A DNA stretch of 64,000 nucleotides from JAICKN01 sp036489565. Its GTDB lineage: Bacteria; Acidobacteriota; Terriglobia; Terriglobales; Acidobacteriaceae. The DNA is taken from the NCBI GenBank assembly GCA_036489565.1, contig DASXFN010000019.1:1-64000 (forward strand), given 5' to 3'. Every line of letters starts with the position of its first letter. The stretch's first letter is position 1. Below the pieces are notes generated by a model, which was not told where the DNA came from, searched no databases, and saw nothing but the letters and a program-made list of their open reading frames with translations. Below, piece by piece: positions 15,987-26,100 of the stretch. The translations under genes and the position numbers were made by a program.

Positions 15987-16904
15987 CTACAGCTTCCTGG
16001 CGGCCAGAATGGCATTCCGGACGTGCCCGCGAGTCTTCTTCAAGATTTCTTCCGCCTTCGCGCGGTTCGCTCCTGATTGCAGCATGACCATCGCAGTTGG
16101 GACGCTGTTTCCAGCGGCCCGTAAGGTTCGTTCAGCTCGCGGCCGGGGAACGTTTGTGGCGCGCTGCAAAATAGTCACGCCGCGCTCCGCAAGCTTGGAA
16201 TTCTTGAGCTTCACGTTCACCATAAGGTTGCCGTAAACGTAGCCCAGGCGAGTCATCGCCCCAGTGGTGAGCATATTCAGGACCATTTTTTGTGCGGTAC
16301 CGGCCTTCATTCGAGTGGAGCCGGAAACAACTTCAGGGCCGACTTCAGCCACGATTGCAATTTCCGCAGCCCGGCCAAGCTCGGAATTGGGATTGCAGGT
16401 AACCGCAACGGTTTTTGCTCCACGACGGCGGGCATATTCAACGGCTGCGATTGTAAAAGGAGTGCGTCCGCTGGCGGCAATTCCCACTACCACATCGTTC
16501 TTGCCGGGTTTCTTCTTTGCGATTTCTTTTGCTCCGAATTCGCGAGAATCTTCATCGGCCTCGACAGCCTCGCCCAGAGCTTTCAATCCTCCGGCAATCA
16601 CGTATTGAACCATGCGCGGATCAGTTTGGAATGTAGGCGGGCATTCGGCTGAGTCGAGCGCGCCCATGCGTCCGCTGGTGCCCGTGCCGACGTAGATGAG
16701 ACGTCCACCTTGCTTCAACGAGTTTGCAATCACATCAATCGCGCGGGCAATTTGCGGCAGCGCCCGCTTGACAGCTTTGGCCACCTTCGCGTCTTCGGAG
16801 TTGATAATGTGTGCAATCTGGAGAGAGGATTTGAGGTCAAGACCGGCGGCAGCGGGGTTCGGTCGCTCCGTGGTGAGCTTGCTTAAATTTTCTTTGCGCT
16901 TCAC
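15987..16904 (-). CDS. murQ: N-acetylmuramic acid 6-phosphate etherase
   Basis: MurQ removes D-lactate from MurNAc-6-phosphate to give GlcNAc-6-phosphate in cytoplasmic cell-wall recycling. The 305-residue SIS-domain protein starts with LTTERPNPAAAGLDLKSS (the family's TE-x-x-N motif). It has YVGTGTSGRMGALDSAECPPTF, the active-site region with the catalytic Glu, followed by GIAASGRTPFTIAAVEYAR and SGSTRMKAGTAQKMVLNM. Its ATG overlaps the stop of the upstream hydrolase gene by four bases, so the two are translationally coupled. MurNAc kinase or a MurNAc phosphotransferase is not in the window, so the source of the 6-phosphate is unseen. Confidence 0.96.
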   Translation of the reverse strand: MKRKENLSKLTTERPNPAAAGLDLKSSLQIAHIINSEDAKVAKAVKRALPQIARAIDVIANSLKQGGRLIYVGTGTSGRMGALDSAECPPTFQTDPRMVQYVIAGGLKALGEAVEADEDSREFGAKEIAKKKPGKNDVVVGIAASGRTPFTIAAVEYARRRGAKTVAVTCNPNSELGRAAEIAIVAEVGPEVVSGSTRMKAGTAQKMVLNMLTTGAMTRLGYVYGNLMVNVKLKNSKLAERGVTILQRATNVPRPRAERTLRAAGNSVPTAMVMLQSGANRAKAEEILKKTRGHVRNAILAARKL

Positions 16905-18112
16905 TGACTTGTCTCCAGGGCCTCAACCACTGCATCGTGAAATTTCGGGCGGATTTCAGTGATTGCTTTATTCGAACTGTCCGGCCACGTGCGGTTCGTA
17001 AGCAAGGTTACCGAAAGCTGGCGTTCGGGGTCGATCCATAACGAGGTTCCGGTGTAACCAAGGTGACCGAACGCCGCCGCCGAAAAATGTTTGCCGGATT
17101 GCGAGGGAGAAGATGGCGTGTCCCATCCCAGCGCCCGGGATGTTCCGGGAGGTGAGCTTTGCCGCTGTGTGAAGAGTGACAGAGTATCGGGCCGCACGAG
17201 AGGCGCGCCGCCCTGAAGCAGGGTATGCGCAAAAGTTGCGACATCCGAGGCAGGCGCAAATAGCCCCGCGTGTCCGGCGACTCCCCCGAAAACGTAGGCG
17301 TTTTCATCGTAAACTTCGCCCTGAATGATTCGCTTGCGAAACATGGCATCGTTTGCTGTCGGGGCGATCGTCGCGCGAAGCGAAGGAGGGGGATTAAATC
17401 CAGTCTGGCTCATCAGGAGTCTCGCAAATTCCGCCTGGCAGAATTCGTCGAGAGTAGCATCGGCGAGGCGCTCAAGCGCAGTTCCAAGGAGGATGAAGCC
17501 AATGTCACTGTATGCAACGGCGGCTCCGGGATCAACCGCGAGCGGCGTTGCGAATACGGCTTGCAGGAGTTCTGGCCTTGTCTTTGCTCGCAAATAGAAT
17601 TTTTCATGCGCAGGTAGGCCCGAAGAATGGGCCAGCAACATGCGGATTGTAATCGCATTCCGGCGGTCGTCCGGAGAGCAAAATTCCGGAACGATTCCAG
17701 TCGCAGCCGCCTCCAGATCAAGGAAACCGCGTTCCCATAAAATCATGGCCATGGTTGTAGTTGCCACGACCTTGGAGACAGAGGCGAGATCGAAAATTGT
17801 TTCGGGAACAACTATGGGCGAGTCAGATTCGTAGGTGAAACGGCCGAAAGCCTGGAGAGCGATGAGTTTGCCCTGATGAGTCACGGCAATCGAAGCCGCA
17901 GGGAAAGCGTGATCGGCGATGGCTTGCCGCAAAATGCGGAAAGCACGGGAGAATTGGTTCTCCTGCTGATCGTAGGCAGGGAGAAGCAGCGGTCCGGTTG
18001 AAGAATGTGAGTTTTGCGCGATGAATGCGGTTATAGCAAAGTCGCCGCGCCGCGTAAAGGGATAAGAACGACAACGTGCCGCGGAGCGAATAATCGTTAG
18101 GTCATGTTTCAT
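16901..18112 (-). CDS. Beta-lactamase-fold serine hydrolase, possibly muropeptide-processing
   Basis: This penicillin-binding/class C beta-lactamase-like serine hydrolase has the S-x-x-K motif ASVSK, a Y-x-D second motif (VAYSDIGF) and H-x-G as third motif (FGHLGYTGTS). The open frame extends to 18229, but that leaves only two bases to the divergent signal-peptide gene at 18232 and adds sequence unlike the family. I therefore prefer the ATG at 18112, giving about 403 residues; neither start has a strong ribosome site. No signal peptide is evident. Four-base overlap with murQ links it to MurNAc recycling, and its sequence resembles the first half of the divergent fusion protein. An amidase or esterase role acting on muropeptides is inferred from context. 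Confidence 0.85.
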   Translation of the reverse strand: MKHDLTIIRSAARCRSYPFTRRGDFAITAFIAQNSHSSTGPLLLPAYDQQENQFSRAFRILRQAIADHAFPAASIAVTHQGKLIALQAFGRFTYESDSPIVVPETIFDLASVSKVVATTTMAMILWERGFLDLEAAATGIVPEFCSPDDRRNAITIRMLLAHSSGLPAHEKFYLRAKTRPELLQAVFATPLAVDPGAAVAYSDIGFILLGTALERLADATLDEFCQAEFARLLMSQTGFNPPPSLRATIAPTANDAMFRKRIIQGEVYDENAYVFGGVAGHAGLFAPASDVATFAHTLLQGGAPLVRPDTLSLFTQRQSSPPGTSRALGWDTPSSPSQSGKHFSAAAFGHLGYTGTSLWIDPERQLSVTLLTNRTWPDSSNKAITEIRPKFHDAVVEALETSQ

Positions 18113-18231
18113 GCTCAGCCGGACAGTAGGCGAGCTTGTTGCATAAACGGCACCCCTGCTTGAGTTTCTTGAGCAGGCATCCGCGCTTTGTGTAAAGTCG
18201 AAAGAGTCATCGAAATTTAGATCAATCATTT

Positions 18232-20655
18232 ATGCAGCGTCGCTTCGTTTTCGCCCTGATTACGATTTTTGTTGCACTGTGCGGACAGTCCGTGTGGGCA
18301 GTGCAATCTCCGGATTTAAATTCCCCACCGAATCCTTCCGCCACAACGCAAGCAGTTGATTCGCGCGTTCTCGATTCAATTGTGGAGGACGCAATCAGTC
18401 ATGGGCAGATGCCGGGGGCGGTGCTGCTGGTCTGGCATAACGGGCAGGTCGTATATCGCAAGGCGTTTGGCAACAAATCGCTGGAACCAACGCGTTCCGC
18501 GATGACGGTGGACACGATTTTTGACATCGCTTCGCTTACCAAAGTCGTGGCCACTACCACCGCGATCATGCAGTTGGTCGAGCAAGGGAAGGTTCGTTTG
18601 AATGATCCGGTGGTGCGTTACCTGCCGGAGTTCGGCCAGAACGGAAAACAGGAAATCACGGTCCGGGAATTGTTGACGCACTTTTCAGGGCTTCCCAAAG
18701 ATCTTCCGCTTACCTACGAATGGCAGGGGCGTGATACCGGCTATCGGCTGGCTTTTTCGTCGGTGCCGGAATTTCCTCCCGGTTCGCATTTCAAGTACAG
18801 CGATGTGAATTTTATTGTGCTCGGGGCGATCGTGGAGCGCGAAAGCGGTATGACGCTCGAGGATTATTGCCGGAAATACATTTTCACTTCGCTGGGGATG
18901 ACCCACACGCGCTTTCTGCCGCCTGCTTCATGGTTGCCGCAGATCGCGCCGACGCAGTACGACGAGCACAATCGCATGTTGCACGGAGTGGTCCATGATC
19001 CCACGGCGCGCCGCATGGATGGAGTAGCCGGGCACGCGGGAGTATTTTCCACGGTGGATGATCTTTCGAAATTCGCGCAGGCACTCTTAAATGGGAGTCC
19101 GATTCTCAAGTCCCTCAGCATCGAAAAAATGACTACGCCCGAACAGCCGCCCACAGCCACCATTTTGCATGGATTCGGTTGGGATATTGATTCTCCGTAT
19201 TCCAGCAATCGCGGCGAACTGCTACCTGTCGGCTCCTTCGGCCACACGGGTTTTACGGGGACATCTATCTGGATTGATCCCACCACGCAGACTTACATTA
19301 TTCTGCTCACAAACGCAGTGCATCCGAATGGAAAGGGAAGCGCGATTGCCCTGCGCGCCAAAATTGCCAATGCCGTAGCCTCTGAAATTCCTCTGACCGA
19401 AGGTGAGCAGTCACAACTTAGGCTGCAAAGTATTACCGGCTATAACGAAGCGGAAACCGCCGAGCGCAAAGTAACCGTGCGCAACGGCAACGTGCTGGCG
19501 GGAATTGACGTTCTGGAGCGCGAAAATTTCGCGGCCATACGTGGCGGCACAAATGAGATCTCGTCGCCGAGGAAGGTTGGGCTGCTGACCAACCAGACAG
19601 GTGTGGACGCGCAAGGCCAGCGGACGATAGACGTTCTGGCGCACGCGCCGGGAATTTCCTTGCAGGCGATTTTCAGCCCCGAGCATGGCGTAACGGGATC
19701 ATTGGATACCACCGACATCAACAACTCCAAAGACGCCGCCACTGGCATACCTGTTTACAGCGTGTACGGAGCGAGCGATGCGGACCGTCGCCCGTCTCTC
19801 GATGTGCTGAAGAATCTGGATGCGGTCGTCATTGATCTGCAAAATGTGGGAGCACGTTTTTACACCTACGAAACAACCTTGGGATATTTCCTTGAAGCTG
19901 CTGCCAAAACTGGAACTGAAATCATAGTTCTTGACCGCGCTGACCCTGTTACAGGATCGTTAGTGCAGGGGCCGATTTCAGATTCCGGAACGGGAAAAGA
20001 AAGTTTCGTGAATTACTTTCCTGTGCCGGTGCGGCATGGCATGACCATGGGCGAACTGGCGAGAATGTTTAACAGCGAAAGGCAAATTCATGCCAAATTG
20101 ACCATCGTTCCCATGCAAGGATGGTTGCGCGGCGACTGGTTTGACTCAACCGGAGAGGCATGGGTAAATCCGTCCCCGAACCTGCGAGACCTCACGGAAA
20201 CGATTTTGTACCCTGGAATTGCACTCGTGGAAGGCACAAATGTTTCCGTGGGGCGCGGTACAGATACTCCATTTGAGATCGTTGGCGCTCCGTGGATCAA
20301 AGGAAAAGAGTTGGCCCAGTATTTGAATGCCAGGAATATTTCGGGCGTGCGCTTTGTCCCCGTTGCCTTCACTCCTGGCTCGAGCATTTATGCCGGGCAA
20401 AAATGCGATGGAGTCAATGCGGTTCTGGTGGATCGCGATGCATTCGACGCCCCGGAACTCGGGATCGAATTGGCATCCGCGCTGAACAAGCTCTATCCAG
20501 AACAATTTCACGTTGAAAAGATGCAGACGATTCTCGCCAGCCAGGCCGTGTATGAGGCGATCACGCGTGGCGAGGATCCGCGGCGTATTGCGGAAGATTG
20601 GCAGGACGGACTGGAGAAATTTGAGCAGCTCCGCAGGAAGTATCTTCTCTATTAA
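18232..20655 (+). CDS. Secreted fusion: beta-lactamase-fold hydrolase + NamZ exo-muramidase (DUF1343)
   Basis: This 807-residue two-domain protein starts with a signal peptide (RRFVFALITIFVALCGQSVWA). Residues about 40-400 form a serine hydrolase domain with S101-x-x-K104 (ASLTK), YSDVNF and FGHTGFTGTS. Residues about 425-805 match the DUF1343/NamZ family (exo-beta-N-acetylmuramidase), with GLLTNQTGVD, FSPEHG (Glu484, probably catalytic), DLQNVGARFYTYE, LDRADPV, NPSPNLR and VEGTNVSVGRGTDTPFE. In Bacillus the homologous activities (AmiE/YbbE-like and NamZ) are separate genes next to murQ. Here they are fused and divergent from a murQ operon. I infer that it strips stem peptide and terminal MurNAc from wall fragments in the periplasm or outside the cell. 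Confidence 0.9.
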   Translation: MQRRFVFALITIFVALCGQSVWAVQSPDLNSPPNPSATTQAVDSRVLDSIVEDAISHGQMPGAVLLVWHNGQVVYRKAFGNKSLEPTRSAMTVDTIFDIASLTKVVATTTAIMQLVEQGKVRLNDPVVRYLPEFGQNGKQEITVRELLTHFSGLPKDLPLTYEWQGRDTGYRLAFSSVPEFPPGSHFKYSDVNFIVLGAIVERESGMTLEDYCRKYIFTSLGMTHTRFLPPASWLPQIAPTQYDEHNRMLHGVVHDPTARRMDGVAGHAGVFSTVDDLSKFAQALLNGSPILKSLSIEKMTTPEQPPTATILHGFGWDIDSPYSSNRGELLPVGSFGHTGFTGTSIWIDPTTQTYIILLTNAVHPNGKGSAIALRAKIANAVASEIPLTEGEQSQLRLQSITGYNEAETAERKVTVRNGNVLAGIDVLERENFAAIRGGTNEISSPRKVGLLTNQTGVDAQGQRTIDVLAHAPGISLQAIFSPEHGVTGSLDTTDINNSKDAATGIPVYSVYGASDADRRPSLDVLKNLDAVVIDLQNVGARFYTYETTLGYFLEAAAKTGTEIIVLDRADPVTGSLVQGPISDSGTGKESFVNYFPVPVRHGMTMGELARMFNSERQIHAKLTIVPMQGWLRGDWFDSTGEAWVNPSPNLRDLTETILYPGIALVEGTNVSVGRGTDTPFEIVGAPWIKGKELAQYLNARNISGVRFVPVAFTPGSSIYAGQKCDGVNAVLVDRDAFDAPELGIELASALNKLYPEQFHVEKMQTILASQAVYEAITRGEDPRRIAEDWQDGLEKFEQLRRKYLLY

Positions 20656-20704
20656 CAAATAGGGTGGGCAGCATCCGTTGCAACCCCGGCCAGCCTTGTC
20701 CATA

Positions 20705-20986
20705 ATGATGGAGCGTATGAAACTTGAAGGTGGTAGCGCGATTTCTGTGTATCGCTGTGCGGGCCCGAACTGCGGAATTGTGAAGAGTTCGACCGACCGC
20801 TGGTGGTTGATGTGGACTTCCTTTACCGATCTCAAAGTTCCCGTTCTATATCTTTGTCCATGGGATGAGACCATCGCCGAACGGGAAGGCACGCTGCACG
20901 TTTGCGGAGAGCGTTGTGTCCAGAAGCTGCAATCGCAGTTCATGGGGAATGTTCGTGAGAACCAACTAAAACGTCTGGGAAAATAG
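20705..20986 (+). CDS. Small Cys-rich hypothetical protein
   Basis: This is a short soluble protein, 93 codons from the ATG at 20705; starts at 20708 and 20717 are also possible, and GGAG three bases before 20717 favours that one. Paired cysteines in CAGPNCG and CGERC, plus a lone Cys in LCPWDE, suggest a zinc-ribbon-like fold. Trp-rich middle (RWWLMWTSF). The C-terminal helix is basic (CVQKLQSQFMGNVRENQLKRLGK). It follows the fusion gene by about 50 bases on the same strand. I do not recognise the family, and no role can be named. Confidence 0.65.
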   Translation: MMERMKLEGGSAISVYRCAGPNCGIVKSSTDRWWLMWTSFTDLKVPVLYLCPWDETIAEREGTLHVCGERCVQKLQSQFMGNVRENQLKRLGK

Positions 20987-21104
20987 CCTTTTCGGTTTTC
21001 CGCGTCCTGCGTCCTCGTTTCGGGATAACTAATGCTTGCTCCCTCGGCATCGTATTTGTAAGCTCTCTACCTGTTACTTTTTACAGTTGTTTCGGAGATC
21101 CCCA

Positions 21105-21821
21105 ATGAAGTCATGGGTGTTTGGATTATTGTTCATTGCGCCAGCCGCGCTTTCGGGGCAGGCCAAACCAGCCGTGCAGGTGACGCCGATCGTCTCCGTG
21201 GTCTCGGCGAATCCGGCAGATCCAAACCAGGTTGTTATTCCCGCCGGAACGCAAATACCTTTAGCTCTCAAGCAGGCCATCTCTACCAAGAATGCCCGCG
21301 AAGGCGATCCCGTTTATGCGGAGACAACATTTCCTTTCGTTTTGAATGACCACATTCTGGTTCCCGCCGGGACCTACGTGCAAGGCCGCATATCGCATGT
21401 GCAGCGCGCTGGCCGCGTCAAGGGCCGCGCGGAAATCCTGATGCACTTCACTACTCTCGTCTACCCCTCCGGTTACACGGTAATATTGCCGGGCTCAATT
21501 CAAAACATGCCGGGAGCGGACAAAACCTCCATGAAGGACCAGGAGGGAACGGTGCGCGAAGATAGCCAGACCGGTGCGAAGTTAGGTACAGCCACCCGAG
21601 ATGCGGGCGAAGCAGGTACGGTGGGAGTGCTTGGAGGCTTGGCTGGCGGAGCCAAAGGCGCGGAAATCGGTGGCGCAGGCGGAGCGGCTGTGGGGGCCAT
21701 TATTGGATTGTTCAGCCGTGGAAGCGATGTGAAGCTGGAGCCGGGCACAACTATCCAGATGGTAATTCAACGCGATGTGCCCCTGGATTCTAGCCGCATC
21801 AGCGTGGCGGAAAAACGATGA
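21105..21821 (+). CDS. Exported VirB10-like barrel protein with glycine-zipper tail
   Basis: The 238-residue protein starts at the ATG at 21105, with CGGAG as ribosome site; a longer frame from 21036 lacks one. It has a signal peptide (KSWVFGLLFIAPAALSGQA). The middle (about 45-140, VVIPAGTQIPLALKQAISTKNAREGDPVYAET, LVPAGTYVQGRI) resembles the beta-barrel part of TrbI/VirB10-type proteins. A Gly/Ala-zipper segment (about 175-215, GGLAGGAKGAEIGGAGGAAVGAIIG) follows and could insert in a membrane. No secretion-system genes are nearby, so this is probably an envelope protein of Acidobacteria type rather than part of a type IV system. Function unknown. Confidence 0.75.
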   Translation: MKSWVFGLLFIAPAALSGQAKPAVQVTPIVSVVSANPADPNQVVIPAGTQIPLALKQAISTKNAREGDPVYAETTFPFVLNDHILVPAGTYVQGRISHVQRAGRVKGRAEILMHFTTLVYPSGYTVILPGSIQNMPGADKTSMKDQEGTVREDSQTGAKLGTATRDAGEAGTVGVLGGLAGGAKGAEIGGAGGAAVGAIIGLFSRGSDVKLEPGTTIQMVIQRDVPLDSSRISVAEKR

Positions 21822-21878
21822 TTTGTTTTTTTGATTTGTGGGCTTCGAAGGATTCGTGCGGCGTAGATAAAAGCTAAC

Positions 21879-22979
21879 TTACGTGGCCTTGCCCGCCGCG
21901 GTGTACGAGAAACGGTAAACCTGCTTATCAATCTGCTTACGTAAGTCTTCCCAAATATCATCCGGCATGGCGAGAAATTGTCCCACGACTTCAGGATCAA
22001 ATTGCCGGCCAGACCAGGCTTCGATTTCCTTTCGCGCCGCTGTCAAGCTTTGCGCGGGACGATACGGGCGATCGGAGGTGATGGCGTCCAGCGTGTCAGC
22101 CACGGCAAAAATGCGCGCGCCTAAGGGAATCTGCTCACCTTTTAAGCCGCGAGGATAGCCGGTGCCGTCATATTTTTCCTGGTGTGAATAAACAATGTCG
22201 GCGGCTTCCGCGAGAAAGGGAATCTTCTTGAGCATCTGATATCCGCGATAGCAATGCTCCCGCATGATCAAAGTTTCATCCGGATTCAACGCGCCTGGTT
22301 TTCGCAGGATTGCGTCGGGGATGGCCATCTTGCCAATATCGTGAAGGAACGCGCCACGCGCGATAACGCGAATCTGATCGGTAGAAATACCCATCTGACG
22401 GGCGACTGCGATGGTGAAAGCCGTGACCCGCTTGGAGTGGCCTTCGGTCTCCGCGTCCTTAAGATCGAGTGCGTCGCCTAAAGCTTCAAGGGTAATGTCG
22501 TAGGAGCGCTCCAGGCTGTTCATCGCTTTTTGGAGCTGTTCGGTGCGCGCTTCGACCAGGGCTTCCAGCTTCATCTGGTACTCGCGATTTTCTAACTTCA
22601 GGCGGCGATTTTCCAGGGCGCGCCGCACCGTGGCCAAAAGCTGTTCGCGCTCAAACGGCTTTAAGACGTAATCGTATGCGCCATTGCGCAGGGCGCCGAG
22701 CGCCACGGAGATATCATGGACCGCGGTCACCATGACCACGGGCATGTCAGGGAACCGTTCTTTACTGCGCTCCAGCAGACCGATGCCATCCAGCTCCGCC
22801 ATCATCAGGTCAGAGAGCATGAGCTCGAATTCTTCGCCGGAATCCAACACGGCCAGCGCCTCAATACCGGAACGCGCCTGCTTACACTTGTAATGCGCGG
22901 AGGTGAGCATGGAGGAAACAATCTCGCGGATTGCTTCTTCATCATCCACCACTAGGATGCGAACGGAGTCGGCTGGCAT
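21879..22979 (-). CDS. Response regulator with HD-GYP phosphodiesterase domain
   Basis: This 366-residue RpfG-like protein has a receiver domain (1-120; acidic pair D12-D13, phospho-acceptor D57 in MLSDLMM, Lys in VLKPFE), a coiled linker (about 125-165) and an HD-GYP domain (about 170-345). The key motifs HDIGKMAIPD and YDGTGYP are complete, so it should hydrolyse cyclic di-GMP. It is divergent from the large hybrid kinase gene, with 134 bases between starts. This suggests that the kinase phosphorylates it. The output is presumably a change in cyclic-di-GMP-controlled behaviour; the input signal is unknown. Confidence 0.92.
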   Translation of the reverse strand: MPADSVRILVVDDEEAIREIVSSMLTSAHYKCKQARSGIEALAVLDSGEEFELMLSDLMMAELDGIGLLERSKERFPDMPVVMVTAVHDISVALGALRNGAYDYVLKPFEREQLLATVRRALENRRLKLENREYQMKLEALVEARTEQLQKAMNSLERSYDITLEALGDALDLKDAETEGHSKRVTAFTIAVARQMGISTDQIRVIARGAFLHDIGKMAIPDAILRKPGALNPDETLIMREHCYRGYQMLKKIPFLAEAADIVYSHQEKYDGTGYPRGLKGEQIPLGARIFAVADTLDAITSDRPYRPAQSLTAARKEIEAWSGRQFDPEVVGQFLAMPDDIWEDLRKQIDKQVYRFSYTAAGKAT

Positions 22980-23112
22980 GACTTTTCGAGTCAGTCTATG
23001 CCCAATTCTACCTCAAGCCATAGGTTCCGATAGTAACCAGTGGAGACCCGAAAAGCCGTGGGTAACGATAGCGGGCGTGATATCAAGAGACGATCCCTCT
23101 CTAGGGACCATT

Positions 23113-26100
23113 ATGAACGCCTCCGCACTCAGCGTTTGGTATGCACTCAGCAGTTTTGCGTTTTCTCGGCGCACCGCCGAAGAATCCGCGGCATTGTTGA
23201 TGCTAGCAGCCAGTCTGCTGGTGTTCCGCACCTTCCGGGAACGCTATCTGCTGCTTTGGATTGTTGGTTGGGCGGCTTATTTTTCTTCTAGTTGGACGCT
23301 GCATGGGGGGCGTGCTTATTTTCCCGCCCAGTATTTATTAGGAATTTCTCATGCTGAGTTTGTGCTGGCGGTTTGCTTGTTCGCTGCGGCCATTTGCCTT
23401 TACACCCACGCTCGCGACCTTCTGCTGCCGCTGTTGGTTATAGCGGTTTCGGTGATGGCTTTCGCGTTTGTGCGGCCCTTGCTCTGGCCTGATTCCATTA
23501 CTTTGAGGGTTGCCCTTGAGGTCGCCTACCGCATCGTTTTGGTAGCTGCCGCCGCTCAACTTTTGCACTTCCGCTGGTCCAGAACCGACCTGGGGGTCGG
23601 ACTGCTCAGCGCGAGCTTGGTTTGCCTGCATTTGGAATGGGCGCCGCTCCATGCGTACTTCCCGCTGGGAATCACAATAGCTGCCGATCTTTTCCTCGGC
23701 GTGAGCATGCTTTTCATTGTGTTCGACGATTCTCGTGTGCAAATGCGAAGGCTGGCGGTCATCAATTCACTTACCACCAGCATCGCCCGCGCGCAGCAAC
23801 ACGGCCCCATGATGGAGGCGGCATTAGGAGAACTGAAGACGTTGATGGGAACGGACGCAGCGTGGTTCCGTTTGATCGAAAGTGGGCGCATGATGATTAC
23901 GCAACAGATCGGCCTGAGCGCCGACTTTGTTCGTGACCATCAATCCTTGCCATCAAACGGCATTTTCAAGGATGTTCTGCGGGAAGGCGAACCGGCGGTC
24001 ATAAAGATCCAACAGGCGGGTGAGACCATCCGCGAGTTCTACAAGGACGAAAAATTTCATCACATTGTCGTAGTGCCGATCATGGGCAAGAAGGCTCCGA
24101 TTGGAACACTCACGCTGGGCAGCCGAAAGCGGATTTCTTACGCGGCGGAAGAACTCAAGTTCCTGAAAAACACCGCGCATCAGTTAGGATTGGCGGCGGA
24201 AAATTTCCGCCTCGTGGAGCAGATTCTCCGCTCCCACCGCCAGTGGAGCAATACTTTTGATTCGATTCACGATTGCGTGTTGCTGCATGATTCTGATTTC
24301 AAAATTATGAAGGCCAATCGCGCCTTGCTGCAAAGGCTGGGAAAGTCCGCGTCAGATCTGGCCGACCGCCTCTGTACAGAAGTTCTTCCCCATGACAGTG
24401 CGTGGACGAACTGCCCTTATTGTTCTGCGTCCGATGACTTTTTCTATGAAGGCGTGGACCCATGTTTTGGAGGGTTCTCCACGGTTTCCAGCTCATCGTA
24501 TAGCGAGCAGGGAAGCAAGGAAAAGGGCACCATTCACGTGGTCCGTGATGTGACAGACCACCGCGTGGCCGAGGAGAAATACCGAAGGCTCTTTGAGCAG
24601 GTGCAGGAAGGCGTTTTCGTGGCCACGGCAGACGGCAAAATGCTCGATTGCAATGATGCCTTCGTCCGCATGTTGGGGCATGGAAACCGCGAAGAGCTTT
24701 TGGCGCTGAACATCGAAAGCGAAATTTATGCTTCACATGACCAGCGCGACGCCCTGCGCCGGGCCATGGAACTGCACAATTACGTGCGGAATTTTGAAAT
24801 GACGCTGCGCCGCAAAGACGGTTCCTTGCTAACCGCAATGGAAAGCAGCTTTGCCACTCGCAACGAAGAAGGCAAAATTGAGCGCTACCAGGGCTTTCTG
24901 CTCGACGTTACGGAAAAGAAACATGCCGAAGACGAGATTCGCCGCCGTAATCGCGAGTTAAACGCTTTGAATGCGATGGCCGTAATTGCCACCCAGTCTT
25001 TCGATTTGGACGAAATTCTCAACCTTACCCTGCGCCAGGTGGTTTCCATGTTGGGGGGAGAGACGGGATCCATCTATCTGGCTGCTGCCGACGGAATAAC
25101 TTTCCGCCGCCGTGCTGGATGGGGCCTGCGCAGCGCCGACCGCGCCCGTTTCGCCGAAGTCAAATTTGCCGAAGGGTTCGGTGACCTGGTAACGCGGTCC
25201 CGCGCCGAAGTGATTACGCCCGAATACCTGCCGCACCTGCCGCCATTGTTCGCGGACTTCATTCGCGCCGACGGACTTTCCGCCTGGATCTGGGTGCTGC
25301 TGTGGAGCAAAGACGGTCCCATTGGAATTATGGGCATCAGCAGCCGGGAAAGCCGCGAGTATAACGGCAACGATGAAAATCTGCTGGTCGCGATTGGCCG
25401 CCAACTTGCCACCACAATTGAGAAGGTCAGGCTCTACGAAGAAACCTGCCGGGCATACGATGATCTGCGCCTGGCGCAGGAGCAATTGCTGCAAAGCGAA
25501 AAGATGTCCGCGATTGGGCAGTTGATCGCTGGCGTGGCGCATGAATTGAACAATCCGCTTACAGCGATCCTGGGCTATGCGCAGCTTCTGGAAAGCGAAG
25601 GGTTAAGCGAACGGGCCGCCGACTTTGTCGGCAAACTGTTTAAGCAGGCGCAAAGAACGCACCGCGTAGTGCAGAACCTGCTTTCTTTCGCCCGTCAGCG
25701 CAAGCCACAAAAGCAGCAAGTGGATATCTGCAAGGTGCTCGACGAAACTCTTGTTCTGCGCGATTACGACCTCAAAGTTAACGACGTCCAGGTGATCCGT
25801 GAAATCGGGCCGCAGGTTGCGCCCGTCATTGCTGATTCCCATCAGTTGGAGCAGGTCTTCCTGAACATTGTTAACAACGCCGTGGATGCCATGCTGGAAG
25901 CAGGGAAGGGTGGCATGCTGACGATCCGCATTTCCACGCGGGAAGATCAGGTACACATTGAATTCCAGGATTCCGGCCCAGGCATTAAGGAACCGAACAA
26001 AATATTTGATCCCTTCTACACCACCAAGAACGTGGGCAAAGGCACGGGTTTAGGGCTAAGCATTTGCTATGGCATCGTGAAGGAACATGGCGGCGATATT

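Noticed and set aside
20146..20943. 265-codon minus-strand ORF spanning the end of the NamZ fusion and the next gene
   Set aside because: Overlaps two better-supported plus-strand genes and has no domain or ribosome site.
22903..23112. N-terminal extension of the hybrid kinase
   Set aside because: Would overlap the divergent HD-GYP gene start; the ATG at 23113 leads directly into the membrane domain.
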